From positions 186,001-250,000 of the forward strand of contig JAZGUH010000322.1 of assembly GCA_037893225.1 (NCBI GenBank): 64,000 bases of DNA, in the 5' to 3' direction. Of the stretch, positions 48,425-61,228 are shown one piece after another. The stretch comes from Hippasteria phrygiana. Its lineage: Eukaryota > Echinodermata > Asteroidea > Valvatida > Goniasteridae. How positions within the stretch are numbered: the first letter of the stretch is position 1; each line of letters starts with the position of its first letter. The notes beneath the pieces were generated by a model. It did not search any database and was not told the DNA's origin. It worked only from the letters and a program-made list of their open reading frames with translations. Both the position numbers and the translations under genes were made by a program.

Positions 48425-49736
48425 AAAAGTACAAATTATGCAACCTGTTTCAAACTAATGTCAAGTGCTCTTGAAATCTAAATTTAAAAATGGATACACT
48501 TCAAGTGAGCAGAGTATGTAGAAAAAATTAACCATGCTCAGATCCTCTGGTAATTTCACGCCAATTCAATGTACATGTACTGTAGCTGAATATTAATTTA
48601 GAAATGCTGCTAGAATATACAAGAACATAATAAATTGGTTAGTACCAGTCATTTGATACATGCATAGCAACCCTAAGTAAATTTAGAATTACTCTTTTGA
48701 AATAAAAGAACATTGTAGTTGTGATTGTTTTTGTAACTGAAACACATAATTATTATGGCTTTATTGTGATCCATACCGACCTGATTTGTTTGCTGAAACA
48801 TGTAATTAAATAATCTTGATATATTAAACTTTATGTATGTGTTGCACAATTAATTTAGAAATCATCTTTCAAAATCAAAAAGTTGGCATGGGATTATTCC
48901 TTAATATTGGGGAATATTTAATACAAATAGTGGAAAACAATTAACTAATCAATTGCGAAAAGAAAAATATGAGAAAGAAACATATTAATTTCAAAAGTAA
49001 ATGTCTGAAACGGACGTCTGTGATTAGGATGGAAATAGAGCATCTATATAGTATCTGTAGGCATGGACCAAAATCAGCTGGAGCATGTCTTGTCAACACA
49101 AAAGTATCACTCTAAAGACCACAAACTAGCACTCAATATTCAAATTATGTTACACCTGCAATAATTACACATTCAGACGGGGTCCTATTTTGATATTTCA
49201 GCCTGATACATTGTATGACTTGACAAGATATTCTTTCAATCTTTTTTTAAAAATGTGTTTCAACATGCATCAAGCAAAAGATAAATCTGCGCAACAAGTA
49301 CCTACATGTAGGTAAGAATTTAAACTCAGGGTTCTAAAAATCAACAGTAAGTGGGTGAACAATCACCTTAAACTTGGGTTAACTTTTTTTTAAAACCACC
49401 CTGTAATTACCCGTTATTCTGTCCCGCTTGTATTTATTTGTATGTAAATATTAGAGTAAAATGACAATTGATGGTAAATGAAATTTTTTTTTGGGGGGGG
49501 ATCTAGGTTTTTATGGTCGGTCGGGTTACGGTAAACAAATATTTTCTTCTTAGTCCTTTCTTGTTCAATAGACCCATGTACTGATGACGTTATCGTGTTG
49601 CATTATGGGAGCATTAGCAGGTCATTTTTTACTTGAATACATTAATAGTCTTAATTGAATTACAATTGACAAAACCAAATATTGTAGTTTTGGGATACCC
49701 ATTCCTGTCAAAAACTCTAAAGAGGAACAATTTTGA
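48425..49736. repeat. Spacer 18, haplotype C2
   Basis: 1312 bp. The left part is C-type (ATACATGCATAGC). The right part lacks C1 markers (CTGCAATAATTAC and ACTCTAAAGAGG) and reads like B. The next array opens like array 3, which follows a B spacer. A C/B recombinant is the simplest reading. Confidence 0.95.
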
Positions 49737-50725
49737 GGGACCAAGGGCGTTTGGGGGACCAAGGGCGTTTGGGGGACCAAGGGCGTTTGGGGGACCAAGG
49801 GCGTTTGGGGGACCAAGCGCGTTTGGGGGACCAAGCGCGTTTGGGGGAACAAGCGCGTTTGGGGGACCAAGCGCGTTTGGGGGACCAAGGGCGTTTGGGG
49901 GACAAAGGGCGTTTGGGGGACCAAGCGCGTTTGGGGGACCAAGCGCGTTTGGGGGACCAAGCGCGTTTGGGGGACCAAGCGCGTTTGGGGGACCAAGCGC
50001 GTTTGGGGGACCAAGCGCGTTTGGGGGACCAAGCGCGTTTGGGGGACCAAGCGCGTTTGGGGGACCAAGCGCGTTTGGGGGACCAAGCGCGTTTGGGGGA
50101 CCAAGCGCGTTTGGGGGACCAAGCGCGTTTGGGGGACCAAGCGCGTTTGGGGGACCAAGCGCGTTTGGGGGACCAAGCGCGTTTGGGGGACCAAGCGCGT
50201 TTGGGGGACCAAGCGCGTTTGGGGGACCAAGCGCGTTTGGGGGACCAAGCGCGTTTGGGGGACCAAGCGCGTTTGGGGGACCAAGGGCGTTTGGGGGACC
50301 AAGGGCGTTTGGGGGACCAAGGGCGTTTGGGGGACCAAGGGCGTTTGGGGGACCAAGGGCGTTTGGGGGACCAAGGGCGTTTGGGGGACCAAGGGCGTTT
50401 GGGGGACCAAGGGCGTTTGGGGGACCAAGGGCGTTTGGGGGACCAAGGGCGTTTGGGGGACCAAGGGCGTTTGGGGGACCAAGGGCGTTTGGGGGACCAA
50501 GGGCGTTTGGGGGACCAAGGGCGTTTGGGGGACCAAGGGCGTTTGGGGGACCAAGGGCGTTTGGGGGACCAAGCGCGTTTGGGGGACCAAGCGCGTTTGG
50601 GGGACCAAGCGCGTTTGGGGGACCAAGGGCGTTTGGGGGACCAAGGGCGTTTGGGGGACCAAGGGCGTTTGGGGGACCAATGGCGTTTGGGGGACCAAGC
50701 GCGTTTGGGGGACCAAGGGCGTTTG
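49737..50725 (+). repeat. 18-bp minisatellite array 19 (about 55 copies, 3' end lost)
   Basis: Opens like array 3 (four GGG, two GCG, GGGGAACAAGCG, one GACAAAGGG) and contains the same run of 20 GCG-type monomers (49921-50280). It ends CCAATGGCG, GCG-type, GGG-type, then GCGTTTG joined to AATTTT, exactly as array 17 does. Confidence 0.97.
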
Positions 50726-50985
50726 AATTTTTTTTTTGGGGGGGGGGGGATCTAGGTTTTTATGGTCGGTCGGGTTACGGTAAACAAATATTTTCTTCTT
50801 AGTCCTTTCTTGTTCAATAGACCCATGTACTGATGACGTTATCGTGTTGCATTATGGGAGCATTAGCAGGTCATTTTTTACTTGAATACATTAATAGTCT
50901 TAATTGAATTACAATTGACAAAACCAAATATTGTAGTTTTGGGATACCCATTCCTGTCAAAAACTCTAAAGAGGAACAATTTTGA
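50726..50985. repeat. Spacer 19, right-end remnant (260 bp)
   Basis: Same remnant and same junction as spacer 17, exactly 2964 bp away, with a T10-G12 tract instead of T11-G11. One deletion event followed by duplication explains both. Confidence 0.95.
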
Positions 50986-51331
50986 GGGACCAAGGGCGTT
51001 TGGGGGACCAAGGGCGTTTGGGGGACCAAGCGCGTTTGGGGGACCAAGGGCGTTTGGGGGACCAAGGGCGTTTGGGGGACCAAGGGCGTTTGGGGGACCA
51101 AGGGCGTTTGGGGGACCAAGGGCGTTTGGGGGACCAAGGGCGTTTGGGGGACCAAGCGCGTTTGGGGGACCAAGCGCGTTTGGGGGACCAAGGGCGTTTG
51201 GGGGACCAAGGGCGTTTGGGGGACCAAGCGCGTTTGGGGGACCAAGGGCGTTTGGGGACCAAGGGCGTTTGGGGGACCAAGCGCGTTTGGGGGACCAAGC
51301 GCGTTTGGGGGACCAAGCGCCTTTGGGGGAC
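50986..51331 (+). repeat. 18-bp minisatellite array 20 (about 19 copies)
   Basis: 346 bp with the same barcode as array 18, including the four-G slip and the AGCGCCTTT end. Confidence 0.97.
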
Positions 51332-51388
51332 TGATTATACTTTTTAGGGGAATGATTATACTTTTTAGGGGAATGATTATACTTTTTA
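51326..51388 (+). repeat. 21-bp array 20 (3 copies)
   Basis: Exactly 63 bp, no extra G, followed by a C2 spacer. Confidence 0.96.
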
Positions 51389-52700
51389 AAAAGTACAAAT
51401 TATGCAACCTGTTTCAAACTAATGTCAAGTGCTCTTGAAATCTAAATTTAAAAATGGATACACTTCAAGTGAGCAGAGTATGTAGAAAAAATTAACCATG
51501 CTCAGATCCTCTGGTAATTTCACGCCAATTCAATGTACATGTACTGTAGCTGAATATTAATTTAGAAATGCTGCTAGAATATACAAGAACATAATAAATT
51601 GGTTAGTACCAGTCATTTGATACATGCATAGCAACCCTAAGTAAATTTAGAATTACTCTTTTGAAATAAAAGAACATTGTAGTTGTGATTGTTTTTGTAA
51701 CTGAAACACATAATTATTATGGCTTTATTGTGATCCATACCGACCTGATTTGTTTGCTGAAACATGTAATTAAATAATCTTGATATATTAAACTTTATGT
51801 ATGTGTTGCACAATTAATTTAGAAATCATCTTTCAAAATCAAAAAGTTGGCATGGGATTATTCCTTAATATTGGGGAATATTTAATACAAATAGTGGAAA
51901 ACAATTAACTAATCAATTGCGAAAAGAAAAATATGAGAAAGAAACATATTAATTTCAAAAGTAAATGTCTGAAACGGACGTCTGTGATTAGGATGGAAAT
52001 AGAGCATCTATATAGTATCTGTAGGCATGGACCAAAATCAGCTGGAGCATGTCTTGTCAACACAAAAGTATCACTCTAAAGACCACAAACTAGCACTCAA
52101 TATTCAAATTATGTTACACCTGCAATAATTACACATTCAGACGGGGTCCTATTTTGATATTTCAGCCTGATACATTGTATGACTTGACAAGATATTCTTT
52201 CAATCTTTTTTTAAAAATGTGTTTCAACATGCATCAAGCAAAAGATAAATCTGCGCAACAAGTACCTACATGTAGGTAAGAATTTAAACTCAGGGTTCTA
52301 AAAATCAACAGTAAGTGGGTGAACAATCACCTTAAACTTGGGTTAACTTTTTTTTAAAACCACCCTGTAATTACCCGTTATTCTGTCCCGCTTGTATTTA
52401 TTTGTATGTAAATATTAGAGTAAAATGACAATTGATGGTAAATGAAATTTTTTTTTGGGGGGGGATCTAGGTTTTTATGGTCGGTCGGGTTACGGTAAAC
52501 AAATATTTTCTTCTTAGTCCTTTCTTGTTCAATAGACCCATGTACTGATGACGTTATCGTGTTGCATTATGGGAGCATTAGCAGGTCATTTTTTACTTGA
52601 ATACATTAATAGTCTTAATTGAATTACAATTGACAAAACCAAATATTGTAGTTTTGGGATACCCATTCCTGTCAAAAACTCTAAAGAGGAACAATTTTGA
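51389..52700. repeat. Spacer 20, haplotype C2
   Basis: 1312 bp with the same C2 marker set as spacer 18. Confidence 0.95.
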
Positions 52701-53784
52701 GGGACCAAGGGCGTTTGGGGGACCAAGGGCGTTTGGGGGACCAAGGGCGTTTGGGGGACCAAGGGCGTTTGGGGGACCAAGCGCGTTTGGGGGACCAAGC
52801 GCGTTTGGGGGAACAAGCGCGTTTGGGGGACCAAGCGCGTTTGGGGGACCAAGGGCGTTTGGGGGACAAAGGGCGTTTGGGGGACCAAGCGCGTTTGGGG
52901 GACCAAGCGCGTTTGGGGGACCAAGCGCGTTTGGGGGACCAAGCGCGTTTGGGGGACCAAGCGCGTTTGGGGGACCAAGCGCGTTTGGGGGACCAAGCGC
53001 GTTTGGGGGACCAAGCGCGTTTGGGGGACCAAGCGCGTTTGGGGGACCAAGCGCGTTTGGGGGACCAAGCGCGTTTGGGGGACCAAGCGCGTTTGGGGGA
53101 CCAAGCGCGTTTGGGGGACCAAGCGCGTTTGGGGGACCAAGCGCGTTTGGGGGACCAAGCGCGTTTGGGGGACCAAGCGCGTTTGGGGGACCAAGCGCGT
53201 TTGGGGGACCAAGCGCGTTTGGGGGACCAAGCGCGTTTGGGGGACCAAGGGCGTTTGGGGGACCAAGGGCGTTTGGGGGACCAAGCGCGTTTGGGGGACC
53301 AAGGGCGTTTGGGGGACCAAGCGCGTTTGGGGGACCAAGGGCGTTTGGGGGACCAAGGGCGTTTGGGGGACCAAGGGCGTTTGGGGGACCAAGGGCGTTT
53401 GGGGGACCAAGGGCGTTTGGGGGACCAAGGGCGTTTGGGGGACCAAGGGCGTTTGGGGACCAAGGGCGTTTGGGGGACCAAGGGCGTTTGGGGGACCAAG
53501 GGCGTTTGGGGGACCAAGGGCGTTTGGGGGACCAAGGGCGTTTGGGGGACCAAGCGCGTTTGGGGGACCAAGCGCGTTTGGGGGACCAAGCGCGTTTGGG
53601 GGACCAAGGGCGTTTGGGGGACCAAGGGCGTTTGGGGGACCAAGGGCGTTTGGGGGACCAAGGGCGTTTGGGGGACCAAGGGCGTTTGGAGGACCAAGGG
53701 CGTTTGGGGGACCAAGGGCGTTTGGGGGACCAAGGGCGTTTGGGGGACCAAGGGCGTTTGGGGGACCAAGGGCGTTTGGGGGAC
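52701..53784 (+). repeat. 18-bp minisatellite array 21 (about 60 copies)
   Basis: The 5' part matches array 19 and array 3, including the 20-monomer GCG run (about 52885-53244). The 3' part resembles array 3 (GGG runs with three GCG-type near 53573-53610). It has a four-G slip near 53455 and a private TTTGGAGGA near 53687. Confidence 0.97.
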
Positions 53785-53926
53785 TGATTATACTTTTTAG
53801 GGGAATGATTATACTTTTTAGGGGAATGATTATACTTTTTAGGGGAATGATTATACTTTTTAGGGGAATGATTATACTTTTTAGGGGGAATGATTATACT
53901 TTTTAGGGGAATGATTATACTTTTTA
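53779..53926 (+). repeat. 21-bp array 21 (7 copies)
   Basis: Standard 7-copy form with the extra G in the sixth copy. Confidence 0.96.
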
Positions 53927-55239
53927 AAAAGTACAAATTATGCAACCTGTTTCAAACTAATGTCAAGTGCTCTTGAAATCTAAATTTAAAAATGGATACA
54001 CTTCAAGTGAGCAGAGTATGTAGAAAAAATTAACCATGCTCAGATCCTCTGGTAATTTCACGCCAATTCAATGTACATGTACTGTAGCTGAATATTAATT
54101 TAGAAATGCTGCTAGAATATACAAGAACATAATAAATTGGTTAGTACCAGTCATTTGATACATGTATAGCAACCCTAAGTAAATTTAGAATTACTCTTTT
54201 GAAATAAAAGAACATTGTAGTTGTGATTGTTTTTGTAACTGAAACACATAATTATTATGGCTTTATTGTGATCCATACCGACCTGATTTGTTTGCTGAAA
54301 CATGTAATTAAATAATCTTGATATATTAAACTTTATGTATGTGTTGCACAATTAATTTAGAAATCATCTTTCAAAATCAAAAAGTTGGCATGGGATTATT
54401 CCTTAATATTGGGGAATATTTAATACAAATAGTGGAAAACAATTAACTAATCAATTGCGAAAAGAAAAATATGAGAAAGAAACATATTAATTTCAAAAGT
54501 AAATGTCTGAAACGGACGTCTGTGATTAGGATGGAAATAGAGCATCTATATAGTATCTGTAGGCATGGACCAAAATCAGCTGGAGCATGTCTTGTCAACA
54601 CAAAAGTATCACTCTAAAGACCACAAACTAGCACTCAATATTCAAATTATGTTACACCTGCAATAATTACACATTCAGACGGGGTCCTATTTTGATATTT
54701 CAGCCTGATACATTGTATGACTTGACAAGATATTCTTTCAATCTTTTTTTAAAAATGTGTTTCAACATGCATCAAGCAAAAGATAAATCTGCGCAACAAG
54801 TACCTACATGTAGGTAAGAATTTAAACTCAGGGTTCTAAAAATCAACAGTAAGTGGGTGAACAATCACCTTAAACTTGGGTTAACTTTTTTTTAAAACCA
54901 CCCTGTAATTACCGTTATTCTGTCCTGCTTGTATTTATTTGTATGTGAATATTAGAGTAAAATGACAATTGATGGTAAATGAATTTTTTTTTTTGGGGGG
55001 GGGATCTGGGTTTTTATGGTCGGTCGGGTTACGGTCAACAAATATTTTCTTCTTAGTCCTTTCTTGTTCAATAGACCCATGTACTGATGACGTTATCGTG
55101 TTGCATTATGGGAGCATTAGCAGGTCATTTTTTACTTGAATACATTAATAGTCTTAATTGAATTACAATTGACAAAACCAAATATTGTAGTTTTGGGATA
55201 CCCATTCCTGTCAAAAACTCTAAAGAGGAACAATTTTGA
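53927..55239. repeat. Spacer 21, haplotype A, most diverged at its right end
   Basis: 1313 bp with A markers plus three private changes close together: CTGTCCTGC near 54922, GATCTGGGTTTTT near 55004, and ACGGTCAACAAA near 55031. Confidence 0.96.
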
Positions 55240-56360
55240 GGGACCAAGGGCGTTTGGGGGACCAAGGGCGTTTGGGGGACCAAGCGCGTTTGGGGGACCA
55301 AGCGCGTTTGGGGGACCAAGCGCGTTTGGGGGACCAAGCGCGTTTGGGGGACCAAGGGCGTTTGGGGGACCAAGGGCGTTTGGGGGACCAAGGGCGTTTG
55401 GGGGACCAAGGGCGTTTGGGGGACCAAGGGCGTTTGGGGGACCAAGGGCGTTTGGGGGACCAAGGGCGTTTGGGGGACCAAGGGCGTTTGGGGGACCAAG
55501 GGCGTTTGCGGGACCAAGGGCGTTTGGGGGACCAAGGGCGTTTGGGGGACCAAGGGCGTTTGGGGGACCAAGGGCGTTTGGGGGACCAAGGGCGTTTGGG
55601 GGACCAAGGGCATTTGGGGGACCAAGGGCGTTTGGGGGACCAAGCGCGTTTGGGGGACCAAGCGCGTTTGGGGGACCAAGCGCGTTTGGGGGACCAAGCG
55701 CGTTTGGGGGACCAAGCGCGTTTGGGGGACCAAGCGCGTTTGGGGGACCAAGCGCGTTTGGGGGACCAAGCGCGTTTGGGGGACCAAGGGCGTTTGGGGG
55801 ACCAAGGGCGTTTGGGGGACCAAGGGCGTTTGGGGGACCAAGCGCGTTTGGGGGACCAAGGGCGTTTGGGGGACCAAGGGCGTTTGGGGGACCAAGGGCG
55901 TTTGGGGGACCAAGGGCGTTTGGGGGACCAAGGGCGTTTGGGGGACCAAGGGCGTTTGGGGGACCAAGGGCGTTTGGGGGACCAAGGGCGTTTGGGGGAC
56001 CAAGGGCGTTTGGGGGACCAAGGGCGTTTGGGGGACCAAGGGCGTTTGGGGGACCAAGGGCGTTTGGGGGACCAAGGGCGTTTGGGGGACCAAGCGCGTT
56101 TGGGGGACCAAGCGCGTTTGGGGGACCAAGGGCGTTTGGGGGACCAAGGGCGTTTGGGGGACCAAGGGCGTTTGGGGGACCAAGGGCGTTTGGGGGACCA
56201 AGGGCGTTTGGGGGACCAAGGGCGTTTGGGGGACCAAGGGCGTTTGGGGGACCAAGGGCGTTTGGGGGACCAAGGGCGTTTGGGGGACCAAGGGCGTTTG
56301 GGGGACCAAGGGCGTTTGGGGGACCAAGGGCGTTTGGGGGACCAAGGGCGTTTGGGGGAC
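55240..56360 (+). repeat. 18-bp minisatellite array 22 (about 62 copies)
   Basis: A-type opening (two GGG, four GCG), a TTTGCGGGA monomer near 55506, a CCAAGGGCATTT monomer near 55605, then a run of eight GCG-type (about 55642-55785) and later a pair of GCG-type near 56092. Confidence 0.97.
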
Positions 56361-56502
56361 TGATTATACTTTTTAGGGGAATGATTATACTTTTTAGGGG
56401 AATGATTATACTTTTTAGGGGAATGATTATACTTTTTAGGGGAATGATTATACTTTTTAGGGGGAATGATTATACTTTTTAGGGGAATGATTATACTTTT
56501 TA
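56355..56502 (+). repeat. 21-bp array 22 (7 copies)
   Basis: Standard 7-copy form with the extra G in the sixth copy. Confidence 0.96.
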
Positions 56503-57817
56503 AAAAGTACAAATTATGCAACCTGTTTCAAACTAATGTCAAGTGCTCTTGAAATCTAAATTTAAAAATGGATACACTTCAAGTGAGCAGAGTATGTAGA
56601 AAAAATTAACCATGCTCAGATCCTCTGGTAATTTCACGCCAATTCAATGTACATGTACTGTAGCTGAATATTAATTTAGAAATGCTGCTAGAATATACAA
56701 GAACATAATAAATTGGTTAGTACCAGTCATTTGATACATGTATAGCAACCCTAAGTAAATTTAGAATTACTCTTTTGAAATAAAAGAACATTGTAGTTGT
56801 GATTGTTTTTGTAACTGAAACACATAATTATTATGGCTTTATTGTGATCCATACCGACCTGATTTGTTTGCTGAAACATGTAATTAAATAATCTTGATAT
56901 ATTAAACTTTATGTATGTGTTGCACAATTAATTTAGAAATCATCTTTCAAAATCAAAAAGTTGGCATGGGATTATTCCTTAATATTGGGGAATATTTAAT
57001 ACAAATAGTGGAAAACAATTAACTAATCAATTGCGAAAAGAAAAATATGAGAAAGAAACATATTAATTTCAAAAGTAAATGTCTGAAACGGACGTCTGTG
57101 ATTAGGATGGAAATAGAGCATCTATATAGTATCTGTAGGCATGGACCAAAATCAGCTGGAGCATGTCTTGTCAACACAAAAGTATCACTCTAAAGACCAC
57201 AAACTAGCACTCAATATTCAAATTATGTTACACCTGCAATAATTACACATTCAGACGGGGTCCTATTTTGATATTTCAGCCTGATACATTGTATGACTTG
57301 ACAAGATATTCTTTCAATCTTTTTTTAAAAATGTGTTTCAACATGCATCAAGCAAAAGATAAATCTGCGCAACAAGTACCTACATGTAGGTAAGAATTTA
57401 AACTCAGGGTTCTAAAAATCAACAGTAAGTGGGTGAACAATCACCTTAAACTTGGGTTAACTTTTTTTTAAAACCACCCTGTAATTACCGTTATTCTGTC
57501 CCGCTTGTATTTATTTGTATGTGAATATTAGAGTAAAATGACAATTGATGGTAAATGAATTTTTTTTGGGGGGGGGGGGGGATCTAGGTTTTTATGGTCG
57601 GTCGGGTTACGGTAAACAAATATTTTCTTCTTAGTCCTTTCTTGTTCAATAGACCCATGTACTGATGACGTTATCGTGTTGCATTATGGGAGCATTAGCA
57701 GGTCATTTTTTACTTGAATACATTAATAGTCTTAATTGAATTACAATTGACAAAACCAAATATTGTAGTTTTGGGATACCCATTCCTGTCAAAAACTCTA
57801 AAGAGGAACAATTTTGA
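56503..57817. repeat. Spacer 22, haplotype A
   Basis: 1315 bp with A markers and one of the longest G tracts (about 14 G). No gene seen. Confidence 0.96.
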
Positions 57818-58397
57818 GGGACCAAGGGCGTTTGGGGGACCAAGGGCGTTTGGGGGACCAAGCGCGTTTGGGGGACCAAGCGCGTTTGGGGGACCAAGCG
57901 CGTTTGGGGGACCAAGCGCGTTTGGGGGACCAAGGGCGTTTGGGGACCAAGGGCGTTTGGGGGACCAAGGGCGTTTGGGGGACCAAGGGCGTTTGGGGGA
58001 CCAAGGGCGTTTGGGGGACCAAGGGCGTTTGGGGGACCAAGGGCGTTTGCGGGACCAAGGGCGTTTGCGGGACCAAGGGCGTTTGGGGGACCAAGGGCGT
58101 TTGGGGGACCAAGGGCGTTTGGGGGACCAAGGGCGTTTGGGGGACCAAGGGCGTTTAGGGGACCAAGGGCGTTTGGGGGACCAAGGGCGTTTGGGGGACC
58201 AAGGGCGTTTGGGGGACCAAGGGCGTTTGGGGGACCAAGGGCGTTTGGGGGACCAAGGGCGTTTGGGGGACCAAGGGCGTTTCGGGGACCAAGGGCGTTT
58301 GGGGGACCAAGGGCGTTTGGGGGACCAAGGGCGTTTGGGGGACCAAGGGCGTTTGGGGGACCAAGGGCGTTTGGGGGACCAAGGGCGTTTGGGGGAC
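57818..58397 (+). repeat. 18-bp minisatellite array 23 (about 32 copies)
   Basis: 580 bp with the same length and variant order as array 13: two GGG, four GCG, a four-G slip, two TTTGCGGGA, TTTAGGGGA, TTTCGGGGA. Confidence 0.97.
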
Positions 58398-58539
58398 TGA
58401 TTATACTTTTTAGGGGAATGATTATACTTTTTAGGGGAATGATTATACTTTTTAGGGGAATGATTATACTTTTTAGGGGAATGATTATACTTTTTAGGGG
58501 GAATGATTATACTTTTTAGGGGAATGATTATACTTTTTA
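58392..58539 (+). repeat. 21-bp array 23 (7 copies)
   Basis: Standard 7-copy form with the extra G in the sixth copy. It lacks the short copy of its sister array 13. Confidence 0.96.
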
Positions 58540-59279
58540 AAAAGTACAAATTATGCAACCTGTTTCAAACTAATGTCAAGTGCTCTTGAAATCTAAATTT
58601 AAAAATGGATACACTTCAAGTGAGCAGAGTATGTAGAACAAATTAACCATGCTCAGATCCTCTGGTAATTTCACGCCAATTCAATGTACATGTACTGTAG
58701 CTGAATATTAATTTAGAAATGCTGCTAGAATATACAAGAACATAATAAATTGGTTAGTACCAGTCATTTGATACATGTATAGCAACCCTAAGTAAATTTA
58801 GAATTACTCTTTTGAAATAAAAGAACATTGTAGTTGTGATTGTTTTTGTAACTGAAACACATAATTATTATGGCTTTATTGTGATCCATACCGACCTGAT
58901 TTGTTTGCTGAAACATGTAATTAAATAATCTTGATATATTAAACTTTATGTATGTGTTGCACAATTAATTTAGAAATCATCTTTCAAAATCAAAAAGTTG
59001 GCATGGGATTATTCCTTAATATTGGGGAATATTTAATACAAATAGTGGAAAACAATTAACTAATCAATTGCGAAAAGAAAAATATTTTCTTCTTAGTCCT
59101 TTCTTGTTCAATAGACCCATGTACTGATGACGTTATCGTGTTGCATTATGGGAGCATTAGCAGGTCATTTTTTACTTGAATACTTTAATAGTCTTAATTG
59201 AATTACAATTGACAAAACCAAATATTGTAGTTTTGGGATACCCATTCCTGTCAAAAACTCTAAAGAGGAACAATTTTGA
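58540..59279. repeat. Spacer 23, truncated (same deletion as spacer 13)
   Basis: 740 bp with the identical AAGAAAAATATTTTCTTC junction and the same private ACTTTAATAG as spacer 13. One private TAGAACAAATTAACC lies near 58634. Confidence 0.96.
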
Positions 59280-59859
59280 GGGACCAAGGGCGTTTGGGGG
59301 ACCAAGGGCGTTTGGGGGACCAAGCGCGTTTGGGGGACCAAGCGCGTTTGGGGGACCAAGGGCGTTTGGGGGACCAAGGGCGTTTGGGGGACCAAGGGCG
59401 TTTGGGGGACCAAGGGCGTTTGGGGGACCAAGGGCGTTTGGGGGACCAAGGGCGTTTGGGGGACCAAGGGCGTTTGGGGGACCAAGGGCGTTTGGGGGAC
59501 CAAGGGCGTTTGGGGGACCAAGGGCGTTTGGGGGACCAAGGGCGTTTGGGGGACCAAGGGCGTTTGGGGGACCAAGCGCGTTTGGGGGACCAAGCGCGTT
59601 TGGGGGACCAAGGGCGTTTGGGGGACCAAGGGCGTTTGGGGGACCAAGCGCGTTTGGGGGACCAAGGGCGTTTGGGGGACCAAGGGCGTTTGGGGGACCA
59701 AGGGCGTTTGGGGGACCAAGGGCGTTTGGGGGACCAAGGGCGTTTGGGGGACCAAGCGCGTTTGGGGGACCAAGGGCGTTTGGGGACCAAGGGCGTTTGG
59801 GGGACCAAGCGCGTTTGGGGGACCAAGCGCGTTTGGGGGACCAAGCGCGTTTGGGGGAC
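59280..59859 (+). repeat. 18-bp minisatellite array 24 (about 32 copies)
   Basis: Opens two GGG, two GCG like array 14, and ends like array 14 (GCG, four-G slip near 59783, three GCG). It lacks about 34 monomers of the array 14 interior. It follows a truncated spacer as array 14 does. Confidence 0.97.
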
Positions 59860-59916
59860 TGATTATACTTTTTAGGGGAATGATTATACTTTTTAGGGGA
59901 ATGATTATACTTTTTA
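59854..59916 (+). repeat. 21-bp array 24 (3 copies)
   Basis: Exactly 63 bp, no extra G, followed by a C1 spacer. Confidence 0.96.
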
Positions 59917-61228
59917 AAAAGTACAAATTATGCAACCTGTTTCAAACTAATGTCAAGTGCTCTTGAAATCTAAATTTAAAAATGGATACACTTCAAGTGA
60001 GCAGAGTATGTAGAAAAAATTAACCATGCTCAGATCCTCTGGTAATTTCACGCCAATTCAATGTACATGTACTGTAGCTGAATATTAATTTAGAAATGCT
60101 GCTAGAATATACAAGAACATAATAAATTGGTTAGTACCAGTCATTTGATACATGCATAGCAACCCTAAGTAAATTTAGAATTACTCTTTTGAAATAAAAG
60201 AACATTGTAGTTGTGATTGTTTTTGTAACTGAAACACATAATTATTATGGCTTTATTGTGATCCATACCGACCTGATTTGTTTGCTGAAACATGTAATTA
60301 AATAATCTTGATATATTAAACTTTATGTATGTGTTGCACAATTAATTTAGAAATCATCTTTCAAAATCAAAAAGTTGGCATGGGATTATTCCTTAATATT
60401 GGGGAATATTTAATACAAATAGTGGAAAACAATTAACTAATCAATTGCGAAAAGAAAAATATGAGAAAGAAACATATTAATTTCAAAAGTAAATGTCTGA
60501 AACGGACGTCTGTGATTAGGATGGAAATAGAGCATCTATATAGTATCTGTAGGCATGGACCAAAATCAGCTGGAGCATGTCTTGTCAACACAAAAGTATC
60601 ACTCTAAAGACCACAAACTAGCACTCAATATTCAAATTATGTTACACCTGCAACAATTACACATTCAGACGGGGTCCTATTTTGATATTTCAGCCTGATA
60701 CATTGTATGACTTGACAAGATATTCTTTCAATCTTTTTTTAAAAATGTGTTTCAACATGCATCAAGCAAAAGATAAATCTGCGCAACAAGTACCTACATG
60801 TAGGTAAGAATTTAAACTCAGGGTTCTAAAAATCAACAGTAAGTGGGTGAACAATCACCTTAAACTTGGGTTAACTTTTTTTTAAAACCACCCTGTAATT
60901 ACCCGTTATTCTGTCCCGCTTGTATTTATTTGTATGTAAATATTAGAGTAAAATGACAATTGATGGTAAATGAAATTTTTTTTGGGGGGGGGATCTAGGT
61001 TTTTATGGTCGGTCGGGTTACGGTAAACAAATATTTTCTTCTTAGTCCTTTCTTGTTCAATAGACCCATGTACTGATGACGTTATCGTGTTGCATTATGG
61101 GAGCATTAGCAGGTCATTTTTTACTTGAATACATTAATAGTCTTAATTGAATTACAATTGACAAAACCAAATATTGTAGTTTTGGGATACCCATTCCTGT
61201 CAAAAACTCTCAAGAGGAACAATTTTGA
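59917..61228. repeat. Spacer 24, haplotype C1
   Basis: 1312 bp with all C1 markers. It does not carry the 46-bp deletion of spacer 14, its positional counterpart. Confidence 0.96.
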
